DNA from: Campanula takesimana
Taxonomy: Eukaryota; Streptophyta; Magnoliopsida; Asterales; Campanulaceae
Direction of reading: 5' to 3'
Length of the DNA: 64,000 nt
Assembly: GCA_026119855.1 (NCBI GenBank)
Contig: JAOWBW010000302.1
Coordinates: forward strand, 530,339 to 594,338
This document shows, in pieces, positions 1-9,692 of this stretch. The notes beneath the pieces are model-generated. The model did not search any database, was not told the DNA's origin, and saw only the letters and a program-made list of their open reading frames with translations. Every line of letters begins with the position of its first letter. Position 1 is the stretch's first letter. The translations under genes were made by a program, and so were the position numbers.

Positions 1-605
1 TCCCTCGATTCATCGTCCTCTTCTTCTCCCTTTTTTTTTTTTCTATCAAAGATTTTTACGAACTGATAATCTACATATAGAATTTACTTCATATGGAACA
101 TATTTGGGCTAATATCTTTTTTAGATTATATTTTACGTGTTTTCTATTTTTTTAATATTTAAAATTAAGATTAAATGTAAAAATAATCCAACTACCCAAT
201 AAATTTCCAAAAGAATATATATTGTAGATTTAAATATTAACTTCAATTTAAAAGAAGAATCATATTAATCGGATATGTGTAGCTTTAAGAATATCTTAAA
301 ACGTCATGAGCTAGTCACATGACATAAAATCTGTTAGAAAACTAACTCCCAGTTACTTTAATAGCCACATTGCAAAAAAATATAAATGTTGGGAACCAGT
401 TGGCGAAAAAAAACTTTTGGGGACCAAATTACAAAAGTTTGTAAATGTCAGGAACCAAATTGCAATTTACCCAAAGATTCTTTGCCATTTTAGGAATGTG
501 ACTCTTACTCTGGGACGGACCAAAAAGGAAAATGAGACTCTTACTCTGGGACGGAGGGAGTAGCTTTTTGTCCTGAAAAATTTATTTTTCGAAGTCTTCA
601 TATGC
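1..605. other. AT-rich intergenic DNA with repeat relics
   Basis: No gene is visible. Around 395-475 two phrases of the type ggaccaaattNcaa occur close together and resemble the terminal repeat of the MULE at 51.2-52.7 kb, so this may be an old fragment of that family. At about 490-561 the phrase gactcttactctgggacgga occurs twice and ends in a Stowaway-like gggacggagggagta, which suggests a remnant or solo end of a MITE. Confidence 0.4.
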
Positions 606-608
606 TTA

Positions 609-783
609 AAGGCTGTTTGGTAGGCACGATAATAGACCGGATAGGATATATGATACCCAAGAGGGATTTTTGGTATGTTTTTACGCTTTGAGCTCGCCTA
701 GGATAATTGTATTCTGGGGGTAGTTTGGGGGTAATTTGGGATGAATAATCATGCTTATACTTGTCTTGCTACCAAACAATCTC
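609..783. mobile_element. PIF/Harbinger-like MITE
   Basis: The ends are aaggctgtttggtagg and (inverted) agattgtttggtagc, an imperfect terminal inverted repeat of about 16 bp. The flanks are TTA on both sides (606-608 and 784-786), the three-base target duplication typical of PIF/Harbinger (Tourist) elements. It is 175 bp long and has no coding capacity. Confidence 0.65.
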
Positions 784-786
784 TTA

Positions 787-1087
787 GTATTTTGAAATTC
801 ATTGGGGTGGATACTTCAAATTTATTAAGCTTCATTTTGTCCATGTAACAAGGAGTAATGGTTCTGCAAAGGGCTTCCTATTAACTGTTTGATATATTTA
901 TGTAAAATGTGTGGGTTCTTTTCTGTGGTTGAAAATTCCTTCTCCTTGTAATCATATATCTCAATATATTTTCCTATATTATTAGCATAGTTGATATTCT
1001 TCCCATGCATTCTACCTTCCTCTCGAGTTTCAAACTTTTTTCAGTAACAAAATGCTGATTATTTTTCTAACAACTTTCATGTTAATA
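787..1087. other. Intergenic stretch, nothing recognised
   Basis: AT-rich DNA. A 61-codon open frame on the minus strand (825-1010) resembles nothing I know, has no visible splice partner and is about the length expected by chance. Confidence 0.5.
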
Positions 1088-1229
1088 CTCCCTCCGTCCC
1101 AAAATAATAGTCTTGTTTGACTTTTCAAACATTTTAAGGTTACACTATAAGATTTGGAAATTCAATAATTTTGAAGCCTAAATTTTGAAAATGAGACTAA
1201 CTTTTTTTTTTGAAACCAAAAGAAACATA

Positions 1230-1500
1230 GTATTAATGACAACAACAAACGTTTAGGAGTCGACTATCCACAGAAATCGGAAGTTCGATCCAAACGGTGG
1301 GGCTCACGATTACAAACGCTGCCCTAGATAGTACATTTGCCAATATATTGGCATTTTTACTTGTCAATTGCAAAGAAAAATGAATATTCCTACTAAGCTC
1401 ATCCTTGCAACAATTAACAAAATCTGACTTCAAAAGATTCCACCATTCGAAACGCTGGACTTCATGAACATCTTGATGAAGAACTGCGTTCATGTCCCTT
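1230..1500 (-). pseudogene. LINE RNase H C-terminal remnant
   Basis: The minus-strand frame ends with a pattern (…LANVLSRAAF…SPTVWIELP…) that matches the tail of the RNase H-like (RVT_3 type) domain at the end of plant L1 LINEs, where an alanine/aspartate-rich 'adALAk.A' segment precedes 'vWiEe.P'. Only about the last 80 residues are present and the catalytic acidic residues are absent. The same open frame continues upstream into leader DNA, where three near-copies of an 11-residue phrase (CDFLPLVKA-like) arise from a 33-bp tandem repeat at about 1573-1650. Confidence 0.55.
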
Positions 1501-1572
1501 TTTTGCTTCGCTAAGTCAGATTCAGACTTTATCACAATCATAAAAACAACAAAACCAATAAACAAGGCCCTC

Positions 1573-1650
1573 ACAAATGGAAGGGAATCACAAGCCTTCA
1601 CCAACGGAAGGAAATCACAAGCCTTCACCAACGGAAGGAAATCACAGGCT
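1573..1650. repeat. 33-bp tandem repeat in the LINE leader
   Basis: The unit cctyaccaacggaaggaaatc is repeated about 2.5 times with small changes. It lies inside the retrocopy between its leader and the RNase H remnant. Confidence 0.6.
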
Positions 1651-1893
1651 CTCACATATGAATATGGAGAGAAATACAACAATACAAAAACAACAACAAT
1701 AAACATTATTAAAAATCTAGATTTAAAAAGAAAATTAAATACCCGATTTCACATTTATTAATTGCAAAACAACAATTAATAAATGTGAAATCGGGTTAGA
1801 TAAATCAATATAGAATGAACAAATTGAAGATGAAGGAGATCGCAGTATAACAGAATGAATAGGAACCGGAGTGGAGATCAACAGGGAAGAAGA

Positions 1894-1898
<5 letters not shown>

Positions 1899-1930
<32 letters not shown>
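1899..1930. repeat. (GA)n microsatellite
   Basis: About 16 uninterrupted AG dinucleotides. On the minus strand this is the CT-rich leader of the LINE copy. Confidence 0.9.
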
Positions 1931-1932
<2 letters not shown>

Positions 1933-2033
1933 GGTTTCTAAATTTGGAAATCACGTTGACTCAAAATGAGACTAACTTTTTAAGACAAACAAAAAGGGAA
2001 ATGGAACTATCATTTGGGACCAAGGCTAAATGT

Positions 2034-2099
2034 GTAGGATGAGAGTTGAACTCAAGACCTGTTGGACAATAGTCTTAGACTCTACCACTGAGCTAGAAT
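2034..2099 (-). repeat. tRNA-derived SINE head or decayed tRNA, split by a hAT element
   Basis: On the minus strand there are a good pol III A box (TAGCTCAGTGG, 2095-2085) and B box (GTTCAACTC, 2050-2042) at tRNA-like spacing. The arms do not pair well enough for a real tRNA. The flank continues past the hAT element at 3102, whose target duplication lies at the A-box edge. A SINE head is the likelier reading. Confidence 0.45.
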
Positions 2100-3101
2100 C
2101 AGGGCCGGTCCTGTAGAAATTGGGGACCTAGGCGAAATATTTTGTTGGAGCCTTTAAATTTCAGGCAACCATACGATTGCATTCTCGAATCGCTATTGGA
2201 GTGTTTATTTTTAGCTTTCTTTACGTTTTAACAATTATGAACAGTTGAAAACAAAATTGAATGGTAGACTAATAAGAGAACCAGACAAATTTATTAATAA
2301 AATTATTGAGTTTTGGACTTAAACGAATTAAACGAATGGGTTTCGTACTTAATTGGGTTATATTGGAAATAATTTGATAAATTTCAAAGAATGTAAATAA
2401 ATATTCCACTAAAATTTAGTTTAGTTAATAAATGCAAATAATTGGAAAAAAATTGCAATAATGTTGAAGTAAAGATTGCAAACTATTTATTAATTTTGTT
2501 TTGAACAAATCAAACTTATTACTCCCTCCGTTTCGTAATACTTGACGTTTTAACCTTCTTCACTTAGATTAAGAAAAAAAGCAATTATTACATGTAAGAA
2601 AGACTCAAACACCCCTTTAACAATTCATTTACCTAGAAAATTAAATGCATTTACAAAGGGTGTGTCAATTATTAAATAAGGGTATAATTGGTAAGTAATG
2701 GTAAAAGTTCCTAGATAATTAAAAAGTGTCAAATATTTTGGAAAAAAATTGAACACTAAAAACGACATGTTTTGCGAAACGGAGGGAGTAACTAAAATAT
2801 GAGAAAAGCCCAAGCTATGATATGAGTAATAGGAAAGCCCAGTTAACTATGTTTGGAAGAATGTGAAAAAGCCGAAGCTCCAAACCAGGAAAAATATGCA
2901 GGTAGAGAGAAAAAGTGTATAAATGACGTGGCTGAGAATCAAACCTAGGTAAATAACGAAAACGGGGCTTTCGCTGCATGCTGAATTATGTCAAAATATT
3001 TATATATACACAAAAATCATAAATTTGAGGCCCTAAAATCGAGTAAAATTTTGGGGGCCCTTGGCGACCGCCTCACCCGTCTTACCTCATGGCCGGCCAT
3101 T
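2100..3101. mobile_element. hAT element, non-autonomous
   Basis: The termini are CAGGGCCGGTCC at the left and, inverted, AATGGCCGGCCATGAGG at the right, a decayed hAT terminal repeat. The flanks share the direct repeat CTAGAAT (2093-2099 and 3102-3108); with one mismatch this is the 8 bp expected of hAT. The interior has no transposase and contains a nested Stowaway MITE. Near the ends are the phrases 'ggacctaggcgaaat' and 'gggcccttggcgacc'. Confidence 0.65.
2522..2788. mobile_element. Stowaway MITE nested in a hAT element
   Basis: 267 bp, flanked by TA. The ends ctccctccgtttcgtaatac and gcgaaacggagggag form a long inverted repeat. It inserted after the surrounding hAT element. Confidence 0.85.
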
Positions 3102-3108
3102 CTAGAAT

Positions 3109-3181
3109 GATTTACCTATCAATGGGTGCACTTTTAATGTAAATATCTCTAAATTGTGTATAAATACTCAAAAAAATAATA
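3109..3181. other. Short unassigned spacer
   Basis: Continuation of the DNA that the hAT element split; possibly the rest of the SINE. Confidence 0.3.
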
Positions 3182-3413
3182 CTCCCTCTGTCCCAGAATG
3201 ATAGTCCCCCTATTTTTATGGGTTTTATGAAAGAACTTTTGAGTATTAATTAAAGCTACTTTTAATTATTCTAATGAAATTTTTGAAATTGTTCTTGATA
3301 CACCATTTAATATCAATTTTTAGTTTCACTTAACATAATTATAAGTAGCATTTATAACTGCTTAAATTTCACTCGTAGTAACAACGAAAAAAGGTGGACT
3401 GGGACGGAGGGAG
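3182..3413. mobile_element. Stowaway MITE, subfamily B
   Basis: 232 bp with TA flanks. The ends are ctccctctgtcccagaatga and ggactgggacggagggag. Its interior (gatagtccccctatttttatg) matches the copy at 4350. Confidence 0.85.
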
Positions 3414-3699
3414 TATTATTTTCCACTAAATATGAGAATTCATTGGGTACACCACCACGCGTAGTAGCAATAGCAAAGGTGGATCCGCCTATGGTTGTTG
3501 TAATATCCCACTAATTCGTTATCAATCCTTTTCGCTCCATTATTATTTGTGGGATGAAATTCCACCCCATATTCCACGTTATAAGTCGTGTTATAAGTCT
3601 TCTGGTGGATGGTAGGGAATGCCAAATGAAAAGCCAACTTTAGTCTCTGAAGGTTGCCTTCATTGCATAATTTAAATCCTTGGTCCAATGTTTTCAGTA
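3414..3699. other. Intergenic stretch, no supported gene
   Basis: An 82-codon minus-strand frame (3440-3688) has no recognisable motif and ends next to a MITE. I see no other signal. Confidence 0.4.
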
Positions 3700-3883
3700 T
3701 TGTTTCGTCCCAAAATGATCATCACGTTTGACTATTCAAACATTTTAAGGATATCAACACTTGCTTCGATCACTAGCTATATGTTGTGTTTATGCACATT
3801 TAAGCCTAAATTGTAGAAAAGAAAAGAACTTTTTGGGACAGTGAAAAATGGCAAACGAGAAGATCATTACGGGACGGAGGGAG
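3700..3883. mobile_element. Stowaway MITE, subfamily A
   Basis: 184 bp, TA-flanked. It starts at a degraded end (tgtttcgtcccaaaatgatc) and finishes gggacggagggag. The interior phrases 'gtttgactattcaaac' and 'gcaaacgagaagatcatt' define a subfamily found again at 16368, 20845, 21857, 41724 and 45309. Confidence 0.8.
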
Positions 3884-4349
3884 TATTATATTATAATTCT
3901 ACATGTGGGTAATTGAAGCACATATCGGTGAAGCAACGATTTTGATTCTCAATCACTAAGAACTTCACTCAACTTTCGACATCTAGAGCTAAATGTCAAC
4001 AAAAAACCATACTTTCAAATTACTTTACAATGTATTAAGCATCAATAATCAAATAATGTTTAATACTATCAAACAATCCACCTTGAAAAGGATGTTATAT
4101 TTTCTATTCAATCACGGTCGTCAGATCATTGTTTTTTTTATACAAAGAAAACAATGCATTCACGGATTGGGCTCATTGCATCCATGCTAATGCTCCTTTG
4201 TCCCATTTGTCCGATAACAAATGTCATGCTCCCTTCACCCAACGAAAAGATTTTAAATTTGCTTTTTGTTTAAATGTTCCATAGTATAATTTGTGTGCTT
4301 TTGTAGGGAAGTAAAAAAATTGCCTCAAATCTATATTTTACTATTAATA
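3884..4349. other. Intergenic stretch, nothing recognised
   Basis: AT-rich DNA with a 65-codon open frame (3993-4190) that lacks any motif. No repeat boundaries are visible. Confidence 0.4.
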
Positions 4350-4599
4350 CACCCTCTGCCCTAGAGTGATAGCCCCCCTATTTTTATAGGTTTTACTAAG
4401 GAACTTTGAGTAATAATTAAGGTCACTTTTAATTATTCTAATGAAATTTTGAAATTGTTCCTGATACACCATTATAAATACTATTAATATCAATTTTTAG
4501 ATTCACATTAATATAATTATAAGTAGTATTTATAACTGCTCAAAATTCTCTCGTGGTAATAATGAAAAATGATGGACTATTTTTCTGAGACGGAGAGAG
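4350..4599. mobile_element. Stowaway MITE, subfamily B
   Basis: About 250 bp with TA flanks and mutated ends (caccctctgccctagagtga; gagacggagagag). The interior is close to the copy at 3182, so the two share a source. Confidence 0.75.
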
Positions 4600-4862
4600 T
4601 ATTAATTTATGGGAGATAGGAAAGTATAGCTAAAGGTAGATAAGTGCTTTAGTCCATTATCTCTTGCTCATAAAAAACAACAACTTTAAGTTGCATGCGA
4701 AAGTTTTTGTCGTCCAAGCATTAGGCTGCTATGTGTAATGCAAGATTACTTTAAAGTCATGCCAATTTCCCACTTGAAATTTGTCATTTAACGTTAATTG
4801 CGGTGTTGTCAAGATTAAGACATTGTTTATGAAAAAAAAGATTGCAAAATTTTAAGATATTA
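4600..4862. other. Short intergenic spacer
   Basis: AT-rich spacer between two MITEs. Nothing recognised. Confidence 0.4.
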
Positions 4863-5569
4863 CTCCATCCGATCCAAAATAACTGTCTTTTTTTGCATTT
4901 GCACAACTATTAAGAAATGTAATAATTATCATGACTTAGTGACAAAAGTTCCAACTTTACCCCTATTAAATGTGCAACTTTCTTACATTAATGTCTCACA
5001 CTAAGATAATTAATAAAAGAGAACAAGTTTCAATGCAAGGATAAGGTGGCGTTTGTTTTTTTTAATTGTTAAGTCCTGAAATCTGAATTCTCATCTGAAT
5101 CAATAAGAGGCAGCGTCTGAAGACTGAATTCTGAATTATTCAAGCTGTTTGTTTTTTCATCTGAATTCACATCTGAATTGTTTTTTTTTTAAGTGTTAAC
5201 CTTTTGAAATATTATGTATAAGCATGAGAATTAATGGATAATAATGGATTTTTATTTGCTAAAAGAAAAGTGAAAAAGCATTTTAATTATTGTTACTTCT
5301 GACACCATTCAGACTTCAATCAGACTTCATTTTAGGTCTGATTCATTCAGACTCCATTCAGATCAAAAGTCTCTATTCAGATCTGAAAGCTGAAAAAAAA
5401 AAAAACAATATGAATTGGAGAAGGTCTGATTCGCTAGACATTCAGACTTCATTCAGATCTGAATGAAAAAAACAAACGAGGCCTAAGAGAGACATTTAGC
5501 TCAAAAGTGACAATTATTTTGGACCAAAATTTTGGTCCAAAAGTGACAATTATTTTGGACCGGATGGAG
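4863..5569. mobile_element. Stowaway MITE split by a Tourist-like MITE
   Basis: The ends are ctccatccgatccaaaataa and ttttggaccggatggag with TA flanks. The original element of about 265 bp was opened by the insertion at 5045-5483. Near its right end a 27-bp phrase (caaaagtgacaattattttgg…) is directly duplicated. Confidence 0.75.
5045..5483. mobile_element. PIF/Harbinger (Tourist-like) MITE
   Basis: 439 bp. The ends GGTGGCGTTTGTTTTTTT and, inverted, GGCCTCGTTTGTTTTTTT form the terminal repeat. Both flanks are TAA (5042-5044 and 5484-5486), a TWA-type PIF/Harbinger duplication. The interior is built of many copies of cagatctgaat/attcagatc, so it folds extensively. Confidence 0.75.
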
Positions 5570-5727
5570 TACAAACATAAGAGAGTTTTAGTGGGATATA
5601 TTAATATTTCAAGAGTTTTATAGATGCATAAATAAAATTGCGAAATTAATGATTATATGGAGTTTTTTTTTTAAATGAAATTTGGTCAAAATCAAATCAA
5701 TTATAAAATATGAGTAGTGTTGTTTTC

Positions 5728-6180
5728 TGATGTGGTCGGGTCTAAATCATGGGTGGGCCGGAAGTAGTCCAATTAAGTGACATGATTTGGCCCAATTGAT
5801 ATCTTGTTGTCCATATCGCCAAAGGGAGACCGGTCGAATCGCCAAAGGGGGACCGGCGAGTTGCCAAAGGGAGACCGGTCGAGTTGCCAAAGGGGACCGG
5901 TCGAGTTGCCAAAGGGAGACCGGTCAAGTCTCTAAAGGGAGACCGGTCAAGTCGCTGCCTGGGTGAGATCGGTACCAAGGCGAGATCGTTGGGTGATGTG
6001 GTCTTGAGAACGGCCCTGCTGGAGAATGTCCCATCCGCCGAACACATTAAATGGAAAGTAGAAGACGTCCACTTCACTGACATTTCTCTGTGAACCCACT
6101 AGGAAATCTACGGGAAAACTCAAGTGGTAACGAGGGTCTCTTTTGGCTCCTCGTGAAGGACCAATGGAAAGCTGACAAGT
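5728..6180 (+). repeat. Truncated 5' LTR
   Basis: It corresponds to the first 477 bases of the 3' LTR, then stops at gctgacaagt|cgcgtt, where the right copy continues ggcatgtgag. The promoter TATA and the transcription start of the LTR lie in the missing part, so this end cannot start element transcription. Confidence 0.85.
5820..5959. repeat. About 21-bp tandem repeats in the 5' LTR (7 units)
   Basis: The unit is close to agggagaccggtcgagttgc; its core GACCGGTC is a palindrome. This copy has seven units against eight in the 3' LTR. Confidence 0.8.
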
Positions 6181-8172
6181 CGCGTTACCCAAGGAAGCCT
6201 TCAAGGGATTCCGATCATGGGGTTCTAAACCCACCAATTCCGGTACATCGGATATCTCAACTCCTAGATTGTCAAAACCCTCTTGAGAAGTGGGCATTTT
6301 GAACCCGGTTTCCATCCAACTCGCTCGACGAGCCCGCTTGTTATTATTACCATCCCGACTTGGCGAGAACTCGGCAGACTGTTGGGGCAAGCCAGAAGGA
6401 TCATTAAGGTGGGTTCTCCTAGCTTCCCCACTAGAAGTGGTCACTTCCTCAAAAAAAATCTCAAGGTTACTTGTTTTCCCAGACCTTGGGTCGGGTTCAC
6501 CAGCACCGACGTTTTCCGCTGCCATCTCAAAATCAATAGCAAGATCAGACCCAATAACTCTCTCAGGTCTGTCGACTTGATCGACGACTGGGGAGGCATC
6601 TCGCCGAGGGGTACTCATTCTCCTACGATGTTGACTGCCAGCACGAAGTGCTTCCAACCGTTGATCAACTAAGGCCCCCGTTTCGGTACCATCCTTAGAG
6701 ATTGGAAGAGCAAGATTCTCTGGGGCCTGGGCAAGGGCAACTTGACGGTCATCGATTTTATGTTTCCTCCCCTTTTTTGTGTTCGCGTAAGCGAGTCGCC
6801 TTGCCTCGAGATCCATAGCAAAAAAATCTGCAAACAATACACGGAGTAGCCATTTAAGAAAGGAAACCGAGTGTAAAAGTGGAATAAAAGCCAATCATAA
6901 ATGAAAACATGTCGTACCATTAATCTTGGTCATTTCCTCGCAACCATTTTTACTCTGGCAGGCTTTACAATCTTTACCAAACACACCACCCGAATGCAAA
7001 TCCCAACCAGGATAAGACTCAACATGTTCAATAGGAACTATGGGGGCTACGAGGGAAAGATTGTGAATAGGAAGCCCAACTCGTTTCAATAAAGTCGGAT
7101 TTTGTAAAATTCCACTCCAAGAAAATAAAGCCTTTTTCCCATCTATTTGACCCAATAAGCTAAAAATATCGTCCTCATCGGTTAAAGAATCCTTATTCTC
7201 ATACTTACTCTCAAACTTGTTTAGAGTAGGGATGGGGTGAGTCCAACCTATACGAGACAGGACAAGAAGTGGACAATCTTTCCATTTTGGGACCTTTCCC
7301 GGATAGGGGGTGATTAATTTATTTTTCTTTCCCCTAAAAGTAAGCCTGGAATCGTCTATCCCTTTAAGTCTGGAAGGACTTGTGACCCCATCAAAGAAAT
7401 CTCTCAACAAGGTTAAAGTGGGATCACAACGAACAGCTCGACAAATGACAATGAAACAGGTAAGCACTCGTATAATGTTTTGGTGTAAATCTACTATGTT
7501 GGCCTTCGTGTGGTACAAGAAAGACGATATGAAGGGGTCCAAGGGCAATCACAATCCTACCTCAAATTGCGAGGGATAAATGATCACACCATCGTGCCGA
7601 GTACGCATGGCACTTAAGTTCAACTCACCCTTAAAGGCTCGAATATGATACTTGTCGGGATCTATGCCAAAATTAGTATGGTAAACAGTCTTATTGGGAT
7701 GAGGGTATGAACTGATGGCTTCACCTTTGGGCGAGCTCATCCTGTCTGGGTTAACCACCTCGGTTTGACGAGATGCCGACTGGTTTTCCCCTTGATCCTC
7801 CATAGCTTCCCTGGGGGACGGATAAGCGAATCGTCTGAAAAAGAGACGATGAGGGTCAGGGACTTGATAGTCTGTATCTGAGGTATCTAAGGATTCGAAA
7901 TCAAGAGGATGACCATAAAAAGAACAAATGTGAGAAGCAAAGTCTCCCCGGGTGAAAAAACCCTCTATTTCAGAGTCTGGGGAAATAGAGGCTGATCCTC
8001 GAATTTCTAAAGAATCAAGCACCATTGTCTCAGCATCGAAACAAATCAACAGTGAATTAAGCTCTTCATGGGACATCCGAATCCATATATTGTTGAAAAA
8101 CTTGTAAAACCCCCCACTCAGTTTACATTGGCTATACTTCATTTGGCGAGCACACATTTTAGTACGAGCCAT
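6181..8172 (-). pseudogene. Antisense ORF of a Tat-type element (putative gypsy-type transposon domain)
   Basis: The minus-strand frame begins at an ATG at 8172 (MARTKMCARQ…), runs to an in-frame TGA at 7549-7551, and continues in the same frame with a PLDPF-type segment. That segment resembles the 'f.lPLHPFv' region of the plant 'putative gypsy type transposon' domain (PF04195-like) common in such ORFs. A 90-bp intron with good sites (donor GT at 6917-6916, acceptor CAG at 6830-6828) joins the next part, a basic segment (LEARRLAYANTKKGRKHK) and a low-complexity C-terminal region. The single TGA and the deletion that removes the true 3' end make it a pseudogene. The frame stays open into the LTR to 5947, so its last 78 codons are LTR DNA read backwards. 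Its role is unknown; ORFs of this kind lack reverse transcriptase or integrase motifs. Confidence 0.65.
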
Positions 8173-8399
8173 GATGAATCGACAAAGACAATAGAAAGAA
8201 TAGAAAATCGAAAAGGGGATACCTGGGAAGCCGCGCCTTGACGGAAAAATCGGAAGTGCAAGCCGAGTTAGATAGAGCCGGAAAGAATGGGGGATCGAGA
8301 CCCTACCGGGATTCTAGAGAGAGAAAGAAGAAGTGAAGTCTGGTTTTTGGACTTGGAATATGGGGAATAAGAGGGGTTTGTCGATTATGATAAATGGAA

Positions 8400-8648
8400 A
8401 AGGTTTCCTTTAGCCCCTCCCCTTTTTTCTTTTTTCTTTCTAAATACTCCTATTCCTTTATTTTATTAATATTGTTATTATTGTCTCAAAAGTACTGACC
8501 TGCGATATCTTTGTCGCTATGAGGCGAGATCGAGATGGGGACTTGGAAAATGTGGTGCCGTGGTTTCGTCAATTCGGGGTTTAATCCGGAACCCGCCATT
8601 GAGGCCTGATGAAATTCTCACCCGGACCATGAATGATCGCCGGTGTGA
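8400..8648. other. Untranslated spacer between antisense ORF and polypurine tract
   Basis: It holds a T-rich stretch (8407-8480) and the phrase 'gaggcgagatcgagatggg'. On the minus strand this would be the upstream region of the antisense ORF. No clear TATA box is seen. Confidence 0.4.
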
Positions 8649-8661
8649 ATTTGGGGGCTAA
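8648..8661 (+). promoter_or_regulatory. Polypurine tract
   Basis: aatttgggggctaa lies directly before the TG of the 3' LTR, where plus-strand DNA synthesis of an LTR element is primed. It fixes the element's orientation as +. Confidence 0.7.
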
Positions 8662-8753
8662 TGATGTGGTCGGGTCTAAATCATGGGTGGGCCGGAAGTA
8701 CTCCAATTAAGTGACATGATTTGGCCCAATTGATATCCTGTTGGCCATATCGC

Positions 8754-8917
8754 CAAAGGGAGACCGGTCGAGTTGCCAAAGGGGGACCGGTGGAGTTGCC
8801 CAAGGGAGACCGGTCGAGTTGCCCAAGGGGACCGGTCGAGTTGACAAAGGGAGACCGGTCGAGTTGCCAAAGGGAGACCGGTCAAGTCTCTAAAGGGAGA
8901 CCGGTCAAGTCGCTGCC
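8754..8917. repeat. About 21-bp tandem repeats in the 3' LTR (8 units)
   Basis: Same unit as in the 5' LTR. One unit has accggtg in place of accggtc. Clustered palindromes in the U3 region of an LTR are plausible enhancer or factor-binding sites; that is inference. Confidence 0.8.
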
Positions 8918-9170
8918 TGGGTGAGATCGGTACCAAGGCGAGATCGTTGGGTGATGTGGTCTTGGGAACGGCCCTGCTTGAGAATGTCCCATCCGCCGAA
9001 CACATTAAATGGAAAGTAGAAGACGTCCACTTCACTGACATTTCTCTGTGAACCCACTAGGAAATCAACGGGAAAACTCAAGTGGTAACGAGGGTCTCTT
9101 TTGGCTCCTCATGAAGGACCAATGGAAAGCTGACAAGTGGCATGTGAGGGTGAGGCAACTGCTATGTGAG

Positions 9171-9178
9171 TATATAAG
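9171..9178 (+). promoter_or_regulatory. LTR TATA box
   Basis: tatataag followed about 25-30 bp later by the pyrimidine-rich gctctcttctctctcc, a usual arrangement for an LTR promoter and start site. Confidence 0.6.
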
Positions 9179-9518
9179 GAGAATCCCATTATGAATTAAG
9201 GTTAAGCTCTCTTCTCTCTCCAAAAATACTCTCTAACAATTCCTTTGTTTCTTCAACCACTGTGCATCTGATTCTCACGCCCGAGGTTCATCGCCGGGAA
9301 ACCCTCCCGGCATTGAGCTAACGGTTTATTCTGTTCTCAGGTATCTTTAGGGAAAGAAAGGCGGAGTCTCCCATCGTAAAGGATAGACTACAACCGGAGC
9401 GTGGTGGGCTTATTTTTACGGCAGCATCATTTTCTTGAAAAATAACTTGTAGCATAGGCTGTGAGTCGGTGCTCTTCGACTGTGAGGCAATTGTCAATTG
9501 CTGAATGTTAAATGAATA

Positions 9519-9692
9519 ATATTAGGGGAAAAAAAAGCAACAAAATCTTGCTCACAAAATCTTGGGTGTAATGATTTTATTGGTGTTTTTAAGTAGAGTG
9601 TGGCAGGTCTATTATCGATGCAACCAATAAAATATCGTTACCTCATTTTGTGATCAAGATTTTGTTAGCTTATTTTGTGCCCCTAGCATTAG
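9519..9692. mobile_element. MITE with CTAGGGGCACAAAAT ends, copy 1
   Basis: About 174 bp. The ends are attaggggaaaaaaaagc and, inverted, gctaggggcacaaaataagc. The interior 'caaaatcttgctcacaaaat' and 'gatgcaaccaataaaatatcg' matches the copy in CHIP intron 3 (14641-14812) in opposite orientation. I could not fix the target duplication; the superfamily is open. Confidence 0.7.

Larger units (their letters stand above)
1207..1962 (-). mobile_element. Internally deleted LINE (L1-type) retrocopy
   Basis: The insertion is flanked by a perfect 19-bp direct repeat (1188-1206 and 1963-1981, beginning AAAATGAGACTAAC). It has a T-run at its left edge, which is the poly(A) tail of a minus-strand retrocopy. 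These are the marks of target-primed reverse transcription. Reading the minus strand from 1962 there is a CT-rich leader that looks like a LINE 5' UTR, then a short coding remnant like the end of the RNase H domain of plant LINEs, then the tail. Most of ORF1 and the reverse transcriptase is missing, so the copy cannot move on its own. Confidence 0.7.
1088..2026. mobile_element. Stowaway MITE interrupted by a LINE-type insertion
   Basis: The left end ctccctccgtcccaaaataa follows TA. The right end, read inverted, is ccttggtcccaaatgatag, a degenerate match to the same terminal repeat, followed by TA. The original MITE of roughly 160 bp is split by the insertion at 1207-1962. Confidence 0.55.
5728..9429 (+). 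mobile_element. Deleted Ty3/gypsy LTR element, Tat/Ogre-like
   Basis: Two direct repeats start TGATGTGGTCGGG at 5728 and 8662. The right copy ends in CA at 9429. The whole is flanked by TTTTC (5723-5727 and 9430-9434), a perfect 5-bp target duplication. A purine-rich tract lies just before the right repeat. Between the repeats is an ORF on the strand opposite to LTR transcription. An antisense ORF between pol and the 3' LTR is characteristic of the Tat lineage (Ogre, Retand). The rest of the 5' LTR, the primer-binding site, gag and pol are all missing: one deletion joins position 6180 of the 5' LTR directly to the antisense ORF. The intact flanking duplication shows the deletion happened after, or during, a single insertion. 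Confidence 0.85.
8662..9429 (+). repeat. Complete 3' LTR (768 bp)
   Basis: Begins TGATGTGG and ends GCAGCATCA. It contains eight GACCGGTC repeat units, a TATA box and a downstream pyrimidine-rich leader. Apart from the repeat number it is nearly identical to the surviving part of the 5' LTR, so the insertion is not very old. Confidence 0.85.

Noticed and set aside
2034..2099. A functional tRNA gene
   Set aside because: A and B boxes match but the acceptor and anticodon arms do not pair; a SINE head is the better reading.
5742..6083. Open frame of repeating TGLPLATR-like units as a protein
   Set aside because: It translates the LTR tandem repeat, and the same happens in the 3' LTR.
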